Source: Limihaloglobus sulfuriphilus (GTDB taxonomy: Bacteria > Planctomycetota > Phycisphaerae > Sedimentisphaerales > Sedimentisphaeraceae). From it: a stretch of DNA of 64,000 nt. Under the pieces are notes generated by a model. That model saw only the letters and a list, made by a program, of their open reading frames with translations. It was not told where the DNA came from and ran no database searches. The stretch spans positions 1,116,001-1,180,000 of the forward strand of contig NZ_CP019646.1 in assembly GCF_001999965.1 (NCBI RefSeq), written 5' to 3'. The translations under genes were made by a program, and so were the position numbers. Below, in pieces: positions 53,805 to 63,484 of the stretch (its first letter is position 1; each line of letters opens with the position of its first letter).

Positions 53805-53831
53805 GTAGTTGTTAAGCCGTTATAGGACCAC
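53805..53831. repeat. Short dispersed repeat at the right side of the ATPase gene
   Basis: GTAGTTGTTAAGC followed by TATAGGACCAC matches the repeats at 25661 and 51506. Position just before the AGE gene's 3' end suggests that it marks the boundary of inserted DNA. Confidence 0.5.
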
Positions 53832-53865
53832 CCATGCTTGACTGCAGCACGTGACTGCAATTCGG

Positions 53866-55095
53866 CTATCTCCTTGAGATTTTATTAATCTCTAGAAGAT
53901 TTAACATTAAATGCCGAGGATGATGGTAATTTTCAATTCGCTTGATGTTAAATTGAAACACTCCGTCACGTGGAGCCCACGGATTCCAAAGTGGCAGACC
54001 GTATCTCTCTAAAGAGACTTTTTCTTTCACATAAGAAAGTGTCCTGTGAAACCATTTTTGAGCCCATTGTGATTTTTTTTCAGACATTAACAAGAGCGTA
54101 CCGATGAGCACCTCTTCCTGCAGCCAGCCGGCCTTGTCAAGAATCCAGTCGTTACATTCGGCATCTTTCAAACAGCGAAAAAAACCGCCGTATTCTTCGT
54201 CCCATGCGGTTTCAAGGTGAAATTTAAAACACCTTTCTGCCCTTTCAAAGAGTTGATCATCTCTTATTCTCTTTGCCTCGTCCATTATCATCCAAAGGAT
54301 TTCGATAGCATGGCCGGTATAAAACATATTCCTGTATTCATTTTGAGGCAGGGAAAAATCATGGTTAAGGACTTCATTGAACAGCTGGTACCGAGGATTG
54401 TAATGATGATCAAAAACAGCGTTAAGACATCTCTCACATATATTTTGTAACTGGTGGTCATGTTTAATTCTAAGCATCTGGGTGCATACACGCAGCAGAA
54501 CCATCCAAACTCCTAACAGCCGTGCGCCTGGAACGTCACTTTTAGAATTCATATAGACTCTCGGTGCAGACGGAGCGTAATCCGGACGATCATAGATTCG
54601 TACACATTTACAGACAATACTTTTTGCTACATCCCATAACTCTTGATTATCCGCTGCTTTGGAACATTCAGCAAACCCTTCGGCAATAAACAAATCACCG
54701 TAAACCTGGCCGGCGACATCAACATACTCGCCGCCGATTAGAACCCCTTTTTCGCAACTTATAGGCTCACCATCCCGTGTAAACTCCGCAGACCAGAGGT
54801 TGCTATCTGAAGGTTTTCTGCGAAGCAGGAAATCAGCTGCCATCTGAGCTGTTTTCAAATGCCTGCCGTCTTGTGTTAAATTGTTATACAGGAATGAATA
54901 GACCCATATACCTCTGCCGTTGTACCAACTGTTTTTGTTTGTTGAGAGCAGATTTCCACTCTGATCAGCTTCACACATAAAGCCGCCTTTTTCATGGTCT
55001 ATGATATGGGCGTCCATGAAAGGAAGAAAATCGTCAAACAGCCATTTCTCATACTGTTTCTTCAGGTTGGATACATCGATTTTATAATCAGACAT
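53866..55095 (-). CDS. AGE-family (N-acylglucosamine 2-epimerase / cellobiose epimerase-like) enzyme
   Basis: A 409-residue cytoplasmic protein from the ATG at 55095 (an in-frame TTG two codons earlier is not needed). The alpha/alpha-barrel motifs are clear: NSWYNGRGIWVYSFLYN, AGQVYGDLFIAEGFAE, FYTGHAIEILWMIMDEAKR and AGWLQEEVLIGTLLL, with the histidines and Glu used for epimerisation at C2. It should interconvert an aldose, such as ManNAc/GlcNAc or glucose/mannose units. It is the last gene of the leftward operon, 13 bases after the previous stop. Confidence 0.85.
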   Translation of the reverse strand: MSDYKIDVSNLKKQYEKWLFDDFLPFMDAHIIDHEKGGFMCEADQSGNLLSTNKNSWYNGRGIWVYSFLYNNLTQDGRHLKTAQMAADFLLRRKPSDSNLWSAEFTRDGEPISCEKGVLIGGEYVDVAGQVYGDLFIAEGFAECSKAADNQELWDVAKSIVCKCVRIYDRPDYAPSAPRVYMNSKSDVPGARLLGVWMVLLRVCTQMLRIKHDHQLQNICERCLNAVFDHHYNPRYQLFNEVLNHDFSLPQNEYRNMFYTGHAIEILWMIMDEAKRIRDDQLFERAERCFKFHLETAWDEEYGGFFRCLKDAECNDWILDKAGWLQEEVLIGTLLLMSEKKSQWAQKWFHRTLSYVKEKVSLERYGLPLWNPWAPRDGVFQFNIKRIENYHHPRHLMLNLLEINKISRR

Positions 55096-55108
55096 AAGCA
55101 AATGCCTA

Positions 55109-56305
55109 TCAAAAGGTTGAATCCGGCTTTAGTATTTCTGAAACCGTCAGGCCGAGAAAACCTGTAGTCCTTACAAGCTCTTTTATTCCGTAAGCCTCAC
55201 TGTTTTCTGGGACAAGCATGTAAGCAAAAAATCGCTTTACAGCTTCCTTTACGTCTGCATCCTGCTGAATGTGAACGTAATACCAGTTAAGCAGTGAAAC
55301 AACCCCGGGGCTTCTCTGCTGATCAGGGCTTCTCAACTGTCCCCATGTGCCGTCATCGTTTTGGTTTCTGAGAATCCAGTCTATTGTCGGGCGTATATCT
55401 TTTGCAAACTCGGCCCTCTCTATGTCGTTCATAAAACGATATACTCCAAGGAAAGCCTCCGAACAATATGTCAAGGTATCGAGCGGCCAGGTGTCGAGTT
55501 CTTTGCCGTCAAGCATATAGGGTATCTCACCGTCAGCCTCTCTTACCTTTAAAAGCCAGTTGACGGCGTCTGTTGAAATATTCCTGTATTTTGGCTCATT
55601 TGTGAGTTCATACATCTGACTCATGAAAGCACCTGCCGTTGTAGCAGTTGATATGGTATATGGCTCCATGCTCAGGTGCCCTCGGTAATAACCGCAGCCC
55701 AGAGCACCTTTATGTTCACCTGATTTTATAATAAAGCTGCCGGTTGTATCTCTGCCCAAAAACTGAGGGTCTCTTATGCTGCCCTCTGTGACGAATAATG
55801 CCATTCTTTTAAGGCAATCAAGGTATATTGGCTGTCTTTTAGAATCCGCGTGTTTATATATTACCGATAAAGCGGTTGCCGCTGTTCCCATATCTCCAAA
55901 ATATATATTTGAATAAAGAACGATTTCACGCCTGGGAAAATCAGCCCAGAATCCGCCCTGATTTATCTGTGATGTAATAGTCAGCTGCTGCTGATTACAA
56001 AAGCCATCCGCCCATTTTACAGCCTCATTTTTGTACTTCTCTTCACCTGTAAGCCTGTATGCGGAAACCAGAACCCGTGCGAAATTCCCGTTTATAAATA
56101 TTGACTGGTCAGTATCTTCAGTATTTTTCAGTTGTCCGCTGCCAAGGTCAAGGCTCATTATCCAGTCTGCAATATCTCTAAGGTAATCAGTGAGTAACAC
56201 CTCTTCTTCCGCGGTGAATATTTCAGGCGGCAGTTTTGCCTGCGTTTGAAAGGAACCGAACAGACATATACAAACAATAACGCTGATACATAAATGGTTT
56301 TTCAT
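55109..56305 (-). CDS. Secreted alpha/alpha-barrel protein of unknown activity
   Basis: A 398-residue protein from the ATG at 56305, which begins a signal peptide (MKNHLCISVIVCICLFGSFQTQA); the longer frame to 56350 overlaps the symporter gene. Repeated helical pairs (IADWIMSL, AVKWADGF, AVNWLLKV, TIDWILRNQNDDGTWGQL) indicate a helical toroid as in pectate-lyase-like, glycosidase-like or terpene-cyclase-like barrels. Conserved-looking acidic residues (GEIPYMLDG, NDDGTWGQ) could be catalytic. I do not recognise the family. Placement between transporter and epimerase suggests a lyase or hydrolase for the same glycan. Confidence 0.6.
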   Translation of the reverse strand: MKNHLCISVIVCICLFGSFQTQAKLPPEIFTAEEEVLLTDYLRDIADWIMSLDLGSGQLKNTEDTDQSIFINGNFARVLVSAYRLTGEEKYKNEAVKWADGFCNQQQLTITSQINQGGFWADFPRREIVLYSNIYFGDMGTAATALSVIYKHADSKRQPIYLDCLKRMALFVTEGSIRDPQFLGRDTTGSFIIKSGEHKGALGCGYYRGHLSMEPYTISTATTAGAFMSQMYELTNEPKYRNISTDAVNWLLKVREADGEIPYMLDGKELDTWPLDTLTYCSEAFLGVYRFMNDIERAEFAKDIRPTIDWILRNQNDDGTWGQLRSPDQQRSPGVVSLLNWYYVHIQQDADVKEAVKRFFAYMLVPENSEAYGIKELVRTTGFLGLTVSEILKPDSTF

Positions 56306-56318
56306 GAGGACTCCTGAA

Positions 56319-58004
56319 TTAAGTGTTATGCGATTTAGTTTTTTTTGCAATCAGCAGAAATACGCAGCCTACTGCCATCATAGCGGCGCCAACAGCTATA
56401 CTAAGCTTGCCTTCAGATATATTGGTAAAAAGAACAGATACCGCCAAAACAAGGCCGATGGCGAATGTTCCTATTGATATTATTGGAAAAAGCGCTTTGA
56501 CCGAATCGTTTTTCTCAGTTACTGTTGCGACATCAGTTTTTGATGCCGCATTGCTTACGAAACGGTCAACTTCTTCACTCCTTTGAGCCGAATCCGGTTT
56601 TAAAAATGTACCCGCTATAAGACCGGCAACAGTCGTTAAAGAGGTAATAGAAGTTATAACCTGTTCCTCTCGAAGATATGGATACCATCCGCCAATCGCG
56701 AATGCCGTTAATCCTGTTATTATCCCTGCAGAAAATCCAAGCAGCCCGCCAAAATTGGAGATTCGTCTGGAAAACATACCGACCAGCATAGGAATCGCAA
56801 CCGGCGGCAGAAACAGGCCGAATATCTTGACCATCACCCTGAACAGGTCATCAGAACCCTGAATCTTTCTGATCATTATAGTTATGCCGATAACTACCAG
56901 GCCGACAATAAGAGTATTTACTCTGGCAAAGAGCATAAGTTTCCTGGCTGAAGCCTCTTTGCTGACCATCCTCTTATAGATATCATTTGTAAGTACAGAA
57001 GCAATAGCATTGAAATCACCGGCGAGCATGGACATTGTTGCCGAAAACATGGCTGCTATAACCATCCCTATCATACCAACAGGCAAAACAGACTTGCAGA
57101 CTATAGCATAAACCTCGTTGCTGTTTTCAATCTCCGGCAGGAAGACCCTTGCTGTCATCGCGGGAATATAGAATATCGGCGGGCCCACAAAGTTCAATAT
57201 CGCGACCAGATAACCGACCTTGCGTGCGTTTTTATCGCTGCTTGTTGAGTAATACCTTTGAACGAGTGCCCAGGAAGTTGTATAGTTAAGCAGAATTATG
57301 AAAAAGAACACAAGCAGGTAACCCCAGGTGTATTTTGTGTTTATAAGACTGAAGAAACCTTCCGGAGCCGCCTCTATAAACCCCTGAAAGCCGCCGGCCC
57401 TCTTGAGCGTCAAGAACGGCAAGACCAAAACCGCTGCAAGCAGCACGACAAACTGTATAAAGTCTGCTACAAGAGCCGCCCAGAGGCCTCCCATGAATGT
57501 ATAGCTTATCATTATCAGCCCTGATACAATGATTGCCGGAGCCAAAGGAAATCCCATGCCGGCAGCCACGACAGTGCCTATCGCAAGAAGTTTAAGGGCA
57601 TCATCGAGTATTCTTGTTGGTATTCCAACCCAGACCAATCCCTGCCGCATCTTATTTCCATATCGAGACTCGATATATTCAAGCGGGCTTGTCTGGGCGA
57701 TCCGCCTCCACCTGGAAGCCATGAATTTGGCCCCTATCAGCATTGCCGGCACAGTCAGCCAGTATATAGTAACAGCGACGAACCCGTACTGATAGGCCAG
57801 GGCAGAATAAACAACAAATCCCAAAGCGCTGAAACTGCACATATAGAAAGAGATTCCGGCAAGCCACCATGGAACCTGTTTGCCGCCGCCGAAAAAGTCT
57901 CCCATGTTTTTTACTCTTCCCTGAAAGTATATCCCGATTCCAACCATGACGGCAAAAAAACCGGTTATAACTGCGTAATCAGCGAAGTAAAGGCCGTTAT
58001 CCAT
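56319..58004 (-). CDS. Sodium:solute symporter (SSS family)
   Basis: A 561-residue membrane protein with the family layout (GGGKQVPWWLAGISFYMCSFSA, YTFMGGLWAALVADFIQFVV, MIGMVIAAMFSATMSMLAGDFN). The ATG at 58004 is used; GGAG lies in the codon stretch before it, so the in-frame TTG at 58016 is rejected. The gap to the amidohydrolase is 22 bases and to the next gene 13 bases, so it is co-transcribed. It should import the product of extracellular cleavage. Confidence 0.9.
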   Translation of the reverse strand: MDNGLYFADYAVITGFFAVMVGIGIYFQGRVKNMGDFFGGGKQVPWWLAGISFYMCSFSALGFVVYSALAYQYGFVAVTIYWLTVPAMLIGAKFMASRWRRIAQTSPLEYIESRYGNKMRQGLVWVGIPTRILDDALKLLAIGTVVAAGMGFPLAPAIIVSGLIMISYTFMGGLWAALVADFIQFVVLLAAVLVLPFLTLKRAGGFQGFIEAAPEGFFSLINTKYTWGYLLVFFFIILLNYTTSWALVQRYYSTSSDKNARKVGYLVAILNFVGPPIFYIPAMTARVFLPEIENSNEVYAIVCKSVLPVGMIGMVIAAMFSATMSMLAGDFNAIASVLTNDIYKRMVSKEASARKLMLFARVNTLIVGLVVIGITIMIRKIQGSDDLFRVMVKIFGLFLPPVAIPMLVGMFSRRISNFGGLLGFSAGIITGLTAFAIGGWYPYLREEQVITSITSLTTVAGLIAGTFLKPDSAQRSEEVDRFVSNAASKTDVATVTEKNDSVKALFPIISIGTFAIGLVLAVSVLFTNISEGKLSIAVGAAMMAVGCVFLLIAKKTKSHNT

Positions 58005-58026
58005 TAAAAACTCCAATATTTTATAA

Positions 58027-58920
58027 CTAAATTTCTATATTCAGGATTCCGGCAATATTCCGGTACATAATCTTATCATAAGCCTGAGAACTGATTTTCG
58101 ATTCATCCCTTGCAGCCTGGAGCCAGGGGATGTGTTTTCTCTCGTTATCGGGCGAGCAGTAATCCAGACCGAACAGAAGTCTGTCCTGAAACCTTTCTAT
58201 AAATCTGTATGCGAATTCAGTATCCCGCAGGAACGCATTGAGCCCGCTGTTGGCAGAAATATCTCCGTAGAGATTTGGATAGTCTTCCATAAGCCGAACT
58301 ACAGCACCGCCTTCAGCGACAGGGCCTTTGGGGTAGCCGGCCTTTTCTTCTTTGGTAACTTCCCCGCTGATCTCTGCCCAAAAGCCCTGTGAATGGCCGA
58401 AGAACTTCAATTTCGGAAACATCTTTAAAACCTTCTCAAAGCGGGGGAATCCTACATCATCCATCAAACCATAGTCATTTGAAGCCTCGATTGAAGTATG
58501 AAATGTGACAGGAAATCCAACCCTTTGGCACGCCTCAAATAAATTGAGGATACGCGGGTCATCCCACCATATCTTTGCGGAAATCTCACCAAGGCCCATA
58601 CAGCCGGCAGCTTTGTACTGGTTAAGGATAAACTCAAAGTGGTCTGCAGTCACATTGAGCAGAGAACCTGTAAGCCGCGGATCTACATTGCAAAAAGGAA
58701 TGAATCTGCCGGGATATTTTCTACATATTTCAAGCACTTCGTAAAGCCCCTGATACTCCGGCAGTATTTCCGGATTGCTCATCGGCAGTATAACGGCCTT
58801 GTCAATGCCGAATTTATCCATTACGGCAATCTGCTGCTCAGCCGACATAAAGGTTGTCGCCTCCGGAGTGTAGCGGATTCTGGGGTTCATTAAAACATGC
58901 GAGTGTGCGTCAATAATCAT
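58027..58920 (-). CDS. Amidohydrolase-superfamily (TIM-barrel metal hydrolase) protein
   Basis: A 297-residue protein with the metal site DAHSH at residues 4-8, the histidine strand FPVTFHTS, FFGHSQG, and D in LLFGLDYCSPDNE. This is the amidohydrolase_2 pattern (aminocarboxymuconate decarboxylase, lactonase and uronate isomerase relatives). With a Gfo/Idh/MocA dehydrogenase next to it, a sugar lactone hydrolase is plausible but unproven. Gaps of 20 and 22 bases tie it to the operon. Confidence 0.85.
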   Translation of the reverse strand: MIIDAHSHVLMNPRIRYTPEATTFMSAEQQIAVMDKFGIDKAVILPMSNPEILPEYQGLYEVLEICRKYPGRFIPFCNVDPRLTGSLLNVTADHFEFILNQYKAAGCMGLGEISAKIWWDDPRILNLFEACQRVGFPVTFHTSIEASNDYGLMDDVGFPRFEKVLKMFPKLKFFGHSQGFWAEISGEVTKEEKAGYPKGPVAEGGAVVRLMEDYPNLYGDISANSGLNAFLRDTEFAYRFIERFQDRLLFGLDYCSPDNERKHIPWLQAARDESKISSQAYDKIMYRNIAGILNIEI

Positions 58921-58940
58921 TGTAAACTTTCCTGAGCTTT

Positions 58941-59978
58941 TTAGAGACTGACTGTTCGTCCTTCTCTGGCTGACTTATAAATCGACTCTATGAGCTTAAC
59001 GGATTTGGAGGCCTCAGGGCCGCTGATCTTGAATTCGGTTCCAGTCCGTATAGATTCTATGAAATCCTCAAAACATTTTGTATGGAGAGTATGGGCTATC
59101 GCCTTTGGGTCTGAAAACCCGCTTTTATAGTCCATATTTGCGTACTTTTCAAGAACCTGCTGGTCTCCCGGCTCGCTGTTTTTAAATTCAAATACTGTGT
59201 AGCTGTCTTCAAGATAGACGGCCGTTCCCTCTGTGCCCATGATTTCCAGACGTTTGGGCTGACCGGGGTAACAGGCGGTTGAACCGTGAATTACACCCAG
59301 CGCACCATTTTTGAATTTCAGTGCCGCCGCGGCAGAATCCTCTGCCTCGATATCTGGATGGCCTACCCTGGCGGTAAACGCATTGACGGATTCAATGTCC
59401 GGCATAAGTTCGCAAAGTGTATCTATCATATGAATAGCCTGATTCATCAAGGCACCGCCGCCGTCGAGCTTCCATGTGCCGTGCCAGGAATCTTTATAAT
59501 AATCGTCAGACCTCCACCATGGAACATAAACTCCCGCAAAGGTTATCCTGCCGAAGCGCTGACGTTTGATAGCGTCTCTGAGCGGATCAAGCGACTCTGA
59601 ATATCTTGTCTGAAATATGCAGCCCAGCTTTGTTCCGGCTTTGTTATGAGCATCAATTATCTCATTTATCCTCTCAACAGTAACTTCCAGGGGCTTCTCA
59701 ATAATAGTATGTATCCCATATTGAGCTGCCGTAATTGCAGGATCCCTGTGCAGACCGGAAGGTGTTGCGATGGTTAAGATATCTACATCAACGCTTTTGA
59801 GCATGTTTTCAAGACCATCAAAAGCGGCGCAGCCGTACTGGGATGCTAATTTATCCGCTTTTTCCGAATCAATATCGCATATTGCAGCAAGCTGTGCATC
59901 CGGTATGTCCTTGACGGCTTTTGCATGAAACTCAGCTATTACGCCGGCTCCGACTATGGCTATTTGTAGTTTGCTCAT
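58941..59978 (-). CDS. Gfo/Idh/MocA-family oxidoreductase
   Basis: A 345-residue protein: Rossmann motif IAIVGAGVIAEFHAKAV, the EKP lysine in TIIEKPLEV and the substrate domain with GGALMNQAIHMIDTLCELM, whose H and D are typical catalytic residues. It probably oxidises a sugar or reduces a keto sugar with NAD(P). The gene follows DegT by 15 bases; DegT and Gfo/Idh pairs are known from amino-sugar or inositol-type pathways. Confidence 0.9.
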   Translation of the reverse strand: MSKLQIAIVGAGVIAEFHAKAVKDIPDAQLAAICDIDSEKADKLASQYGCAAFDGLENMLKSVDVDILTIATPSGLHRDPAITAAQYGIHTIIEKPLEVTVERINEIIDAHNKAGTKLGCIFQTRYSESLDPLRDAIKRQRFGRITFAGVYVPWWRSDDYYKDSWHGTWKLDGGGALMNQAIHMIDTLCELMPDIESVNAFTARVGHPDIEAEDSAAAALKFKNGALGVIHGSTACYPGQPKRLEIMGTEGTAVYLEDSYTVFEFKNSEPGDQQVLEKYANMDYKSGFSDPKAIAHTLHTKCFEDFIESIRTGTEFKISGPEASKSVKLIESIYKSAREGRTVSL

Positions 59979-59993
59979 TTCATTATCCCCTAA

Positions 59994-61358
59994 CTATTTG
60001 CTGTTTGCGTTACTTTTGAAAAAACTGCTGTACCCGCCGTACTCTGTCTGCGAATCGTTGTCTCCATCTGCAAGCAAGTCAATATTCTCTACGACTTTCC
60101 TGTATGCATTTACATGCTGATCGATTATATCTTTACGGAAATGCTTGAACCATGGCACCTCAAAAACCTGTTTGACTATTGACTCGGCTGCAGGCAGCGA
60201 TTGAACCATCTCTACACTGTCGGGTTCGGGATGGTTTGCAATCTTTGTCGGGCGGCCCTCGTTAAATACATCCATTTCGGTAAACAGAGGATGCAGGTGT
60301 AAGGGCTTATTACAGCCCGGATTACAGACTGTCCCCTCAGCCTCAAGCGCTGCGGAGAACCTTTTGAGCGAAACCCCGCCAAGCTGATCTTTATCGTATT
60401 TGAAATGGGGATAATACCAGCCTCCTTTTGTAATCGAACCATAAGGGACTTTTCGCATAGTGGATATTCCGGGCAAATCTTCAAGCTGCTCGCAGAAGTA
60501 ATTCATAGCTTTGTCAATTTCCTGCATTTGCTTTGAAAACATTTTCAGCTGAACAAGACCAAAGGCCGAGGTCAACTGATGCATACGGTTTTTGGCACCG
60601 CCGCATGGCAGCCCTGCATATTTTTTCAGATGACTGCTCGTTATCTCATTATGCCTTACATAATGGCCCCACAACAGAGACCGCTGATAAATTTCACTGT
60701 CATTTGTTATGAGTATGCCGCCCTCGCCAATAGCAAATGCCTTGCCGGTCATAAGTGAAAAGGCAGCAACATCACCGAAAGTCCCTGCCATCTTGCCGTT
60801 GTACAATGCCCCGTGCGCATGTGAGCAGTCTTCGAGCACTTTCAGGCCGTGCTTTTTTGCTATTGCCATGATGGAATCCATATCGGCAGGGATACCCGCA
60901 TAATGAACAACTACAATTGCTTTGGTACGTGGAGTAATTTTGCGTTCAATATCTGCCGGGTCAATATTAAGAGTTTCAGGGTCTATATCGGCAAAAACCG
61001 GAGTTGCCCTAAGCAGAAAAGCCTGAATGATTGACGCCCAGAATGTGATTGTGGGGCATATAACCTCATCGCCGCTGCCTATCCCCAGAGCATACATTGA
61101 CTCGAGTATGGCTGATGTGCCGTTAGGGCAGGCAAGGGCATAATCTACACCGTGCCATTTGGCGAACTGTTTTTCAAATTCTCTTGTCTTGTCCAAACCT
61201 GACATATTTCCGGCACGAAGCACCTCGAGCACCGCCTGTTCATGTTCGGGTGTAACTATAGGCCAGGTAAACATATCGGCCTGTTCGGCTGTAACTTCTT
61301 TGTCTCCGCCTAAAACAGCGAGAGAACCGGAAGTATTTGTTTTTTTCTGTGTGTACAT
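59994..61358 (-). CDS. DegT/DnrJ/EryC1/StrS-family aminotransferase
   Basis: A 454-residue PLP enzyme. K206 in SLMTGKAFAIGEGGILITND is the Schiff-base lysine, D177 in VLEDCSHAHGA pairs with the pyridine nitrogen, and FWASIIQAF marks the substrate loop. Family members aminate keto sugars at C3, C4 or similar. In planctomycete catabolic loci they may run in the other direction to deaminate amino sugars (inference). It is 28 bases after the secreted barrel protein gene. Confidence 0.9.
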   Translation of the reverse strand: MYTQKKTNTSGSLAVLGGDKEVTAEQADMFTWPIVTPEHEQAVLEVLRAGNMSGLDKTREFEKQFAKWHGVDYALACPNGTSAILESMYALGIGSGDEVICPTITFWASIIQAFLLRATPVFADIDPETLNIDPADIERKITPRTKAIVVVHYAGIPADMDSIMAIAKKHGLKVLEDCSHAHGALYNGKMAGTFGDVAAFSLMTGKAFAIGEGGILITNDSEIYQRSLLWGHYVRHNEITSSHLKKYAGLPCGGAKNRMHQLTSAFGLVQLKMFSKQMQEIDKAMNYFCEQLEDLPGISTMRKVPYGSITKGGWYYPHFKYDKDQLGGVSLKRFSAALEAEGTVCNPGCNKPLHLHPLFTEMDVFNEGRPTKIANHPEPDSVEMVQSLPAAESIVKQVFEVPWFKHFRKDIIDQHVNAYRKVVENIDLLADGDNDSQTEYGGYSSFFKSNANSK

Positions 61359-61386
61359 GTAATAGAACCTCTTATTTGATTTTCGT

Positions 61387-63474
61387 TTAATTTCTGTCTA
61401 TAATACGCTCTTTAATACCCCAGCTCTGAATCTTATCAAAACTCAACAATGCTTTTATATTATTACATTCAAAACTAATTTCAACATTTCGGGCGGCAGT
61501 ATCAGATATATTTGCAGCTATTACCAGAATCCTGCCGTCAGTGAACTTATAACCTATTACTGAAATACTGCTATTGTTACATTTAAATACTCTGCGGGCA
61601 TCTGAGGGTGAATTCAGTATTTCTGCATTGTCCCAATCGTATTTGCTCAGAATCTCCCAGTACGGCCAGACCCACTGGTTGTTGGAGGCATCCGCTCTTC
61701 TTGAGAAAAGCTCTGTGCCGTCAGAAGAATTAAAACCCATAAGAATCTGCGGAAAGAATCCCCAGCCGGCCATTTTGGCCGCGCCCATAGGGCTCCTGAA
61801 ATCCGCGGACTCTTCCGGCCATGGAGTTACAACATTGCCCGCAAGAAAACCGTCATAAACAGCTTCATGGACATCGCCGCTGAACATATCACGAGTCGGC
61901 CCCGCTTCTCCCGGCGTGTCCGCATCCCAACCCAGATTTGACAGAACACCTGTGTTCATACTGCCCTGGTGGCCGATTAGAAAGCCTTTGTCGCCTACGA
62001 TATTTCTGAGCTTCCTTGTAAACTGCATATACTGCTTTGCCGGCAGGTATGTTCCATCAGGCGAATAGTGCATATCATGGACCTCAACCTCGACAGGCTG
62101 GAGATATTCATGAACCGCCCGTCCGGTAAAACCATGCCAGTCAGCATAAATGCCGTCATAATCTTTCGTAAGGTATTTTTCAAAGAACATGGTGCTTAAG
62201 GCGTAATCCTCGACACCTCTCATATATAAACCAACCTTAATGCCCCTGCTGTGAGCATGTTTAATCATCCTTACAAGCTCTTTTTCGTCGCGAGGAATTG
62301 AATAGTCGGCATGAGGATTGCCGTTCGAGCCGCGATTCTGCATCCATTCGTGATGAAGCAGCAGGATACTTCCGTAATTTTGAGCCATAAGATCGATCTC
62401 TTTGTTGGATGGATACCAGCTTTCCTGATCAGTTATCGCATTAAGAATGGCAAGAGCCTTAATCCGGTCGCAGTCTTTGGCGTTCTCCTGAATCGCGTCG
62501 AGAACCTCATTCATTTTATCTGGATCGTTACTGACCCAGTATTTTGCTCCCTTCCCTGATAATTCCTTGAGCAGATCAAGTGCTTCGCCTCGAGTCATCT
62601 CCGGCATACGCTCTTCAACTGCACGCATTATAGCACCGGGCTGTGAGGCAAAATTGATCCAGTGATAAATCCTCTGGCCGATAACACTGCTTTTCTGTGT
62701 TGATTTAATACCCGCTCCAAGTCCCATTGCCGCAGTATTATGATACACGCCTGGGGATACCAGCCGCGTTTTGCTCTGGGATAAAATCCATTTATATGAG
62801 CCGCCCTTGTTTATAAAACCGGGCTCTCCGGCGATATTTCTCCCGTCCTGGACAACAACCTCTACTTCGTTTGTAAAACTGATTGCCGGAGATTGTCCGA
62901 AAGCGATCCTTGCAGACGGTCTTGCCATGATGAGTTTCTCTTTGGCAATGTTTTCATTTCTGAAATAATCTGCATTTACTACCTTTTCTGTGACCTCAAA
63001 ACATATTGAAGCCTTGTCAAAACTGAAAGTCTCTTCAAGACACTCAACATAGAAATCGACAAACACGGCTCCTTCGGGACAAAACTGGTAAACCAGCCTG
63101 CATTTAAGCGGCCCGAACATCTTGTGCTGATCTGCAAAACGAGAAATCAATGTAACGAAAACATCGCCGTCATGTTTATTTATATCGAGCAGCTCGGCAT
63201 CACTTAGAGCATAGCTTTTGTCTTCAGCAGTAAAGCTCAGATACGGAAAGGCTTTAACCGAATCATCAATAACCGGATTCCATTTAAGCCCGTCAAACAT
63301 TCCCAGACTGCTGATCAGACCACCCTTTTCAAGATCAATTACGGCCCTGAAATGCGCGCCGCTTAACTGAATTTCATTTTCATCGTTTGCAACTGACACA
63401 CCAACTGGTGCATAATTAACCGCGTGAACGGCAGATAAAAAAAACGTAACTGCTAATAATATAATTTTATTCAC
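61387..63474 (-). CDS. Secreted TIM-barrel-like protein, possible new glycoside hydrolase
   Basis: A 695-residue protein from the GTG at 63474: AAAGG, which overlaps the stop of the upstream gene, is 7-8 bases before it and a signal peptide (MNKIILLAVTFFLSAVHA) follows; the ATG at 63510 would overlap that gene. The first 260 residues are a beta-sandwich, then a barrel with HSRGIKVGLYMRGVEDYALS, YDGIYADWHGFTG, GFLIGHQGSMN and DTPGEAGP, and a short beta C-terminus. The layout recalls clan GH-D/GH36-like enzymes, with acidic residues in YADW and WDADTPGE as candidate catalysts, but I cannot name a family. It is secreted and acts before the transporter. Confidence 0.6.
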   Translation of the reverse strand: MNKIILLAVTFFLSAVHAVNYAPVGVSVANDENEIQLSGAHFRAVIDLEKGGLISSLGMFDGLKWNPVIDDSVKAFPYLSFTAEDKSYALSDAELLDINKHDGDVFVTLISRFADQHKMFGPLKCRLVYQFCPEGAVFVDFYVECLEETFSFDKASICFEVTEKVVNADYFRNENIAKEKLIMARPSARIAFGQSPAISFTNEVEVVVQDGRNIAGEPGFINKGGSYKWILSQSKTRLVSPGVYHNTAAMGLGAGIKSTQKSSVIGQRIYHWINFASQPGAIMRAVEERMPEMTRGEALDLLKELSGKGAKYWVSNDPDKMNEVLDAIQENAKDCDRIKALAILNAITDQESWYPSNKEIDLMAQNYGSILLLHHEWMQNRGSNGNPHADYSIPRDEKELVRMIKHAHSRGIKVGLYMRGVEDYALSTMFFEKYLTKDYDGIYADWHGFTGRAVHEYLQPVEVEVHDMHYSPDGTYLPAKQYMQFTRKLRNIVGDKGFLIGHQGSMNTGVLSNLGWDADTPGEAGPTRDMFSGDVHEAVYDGFLAGNVVTPWPEESADFRSPMGAAKMAGWGFFPQILMGFNSSDGTELFSRRADASNNQWVWPYWEILSKYDWDNAEILNSPSDARRVFKCNNSSISVIGYKFTDGRILVIAANISDTAARNVEISFECNNIKALLSFDKIQSWGIKERIIDRN

Positions 63475-63484
63475 TGCAAAACCT

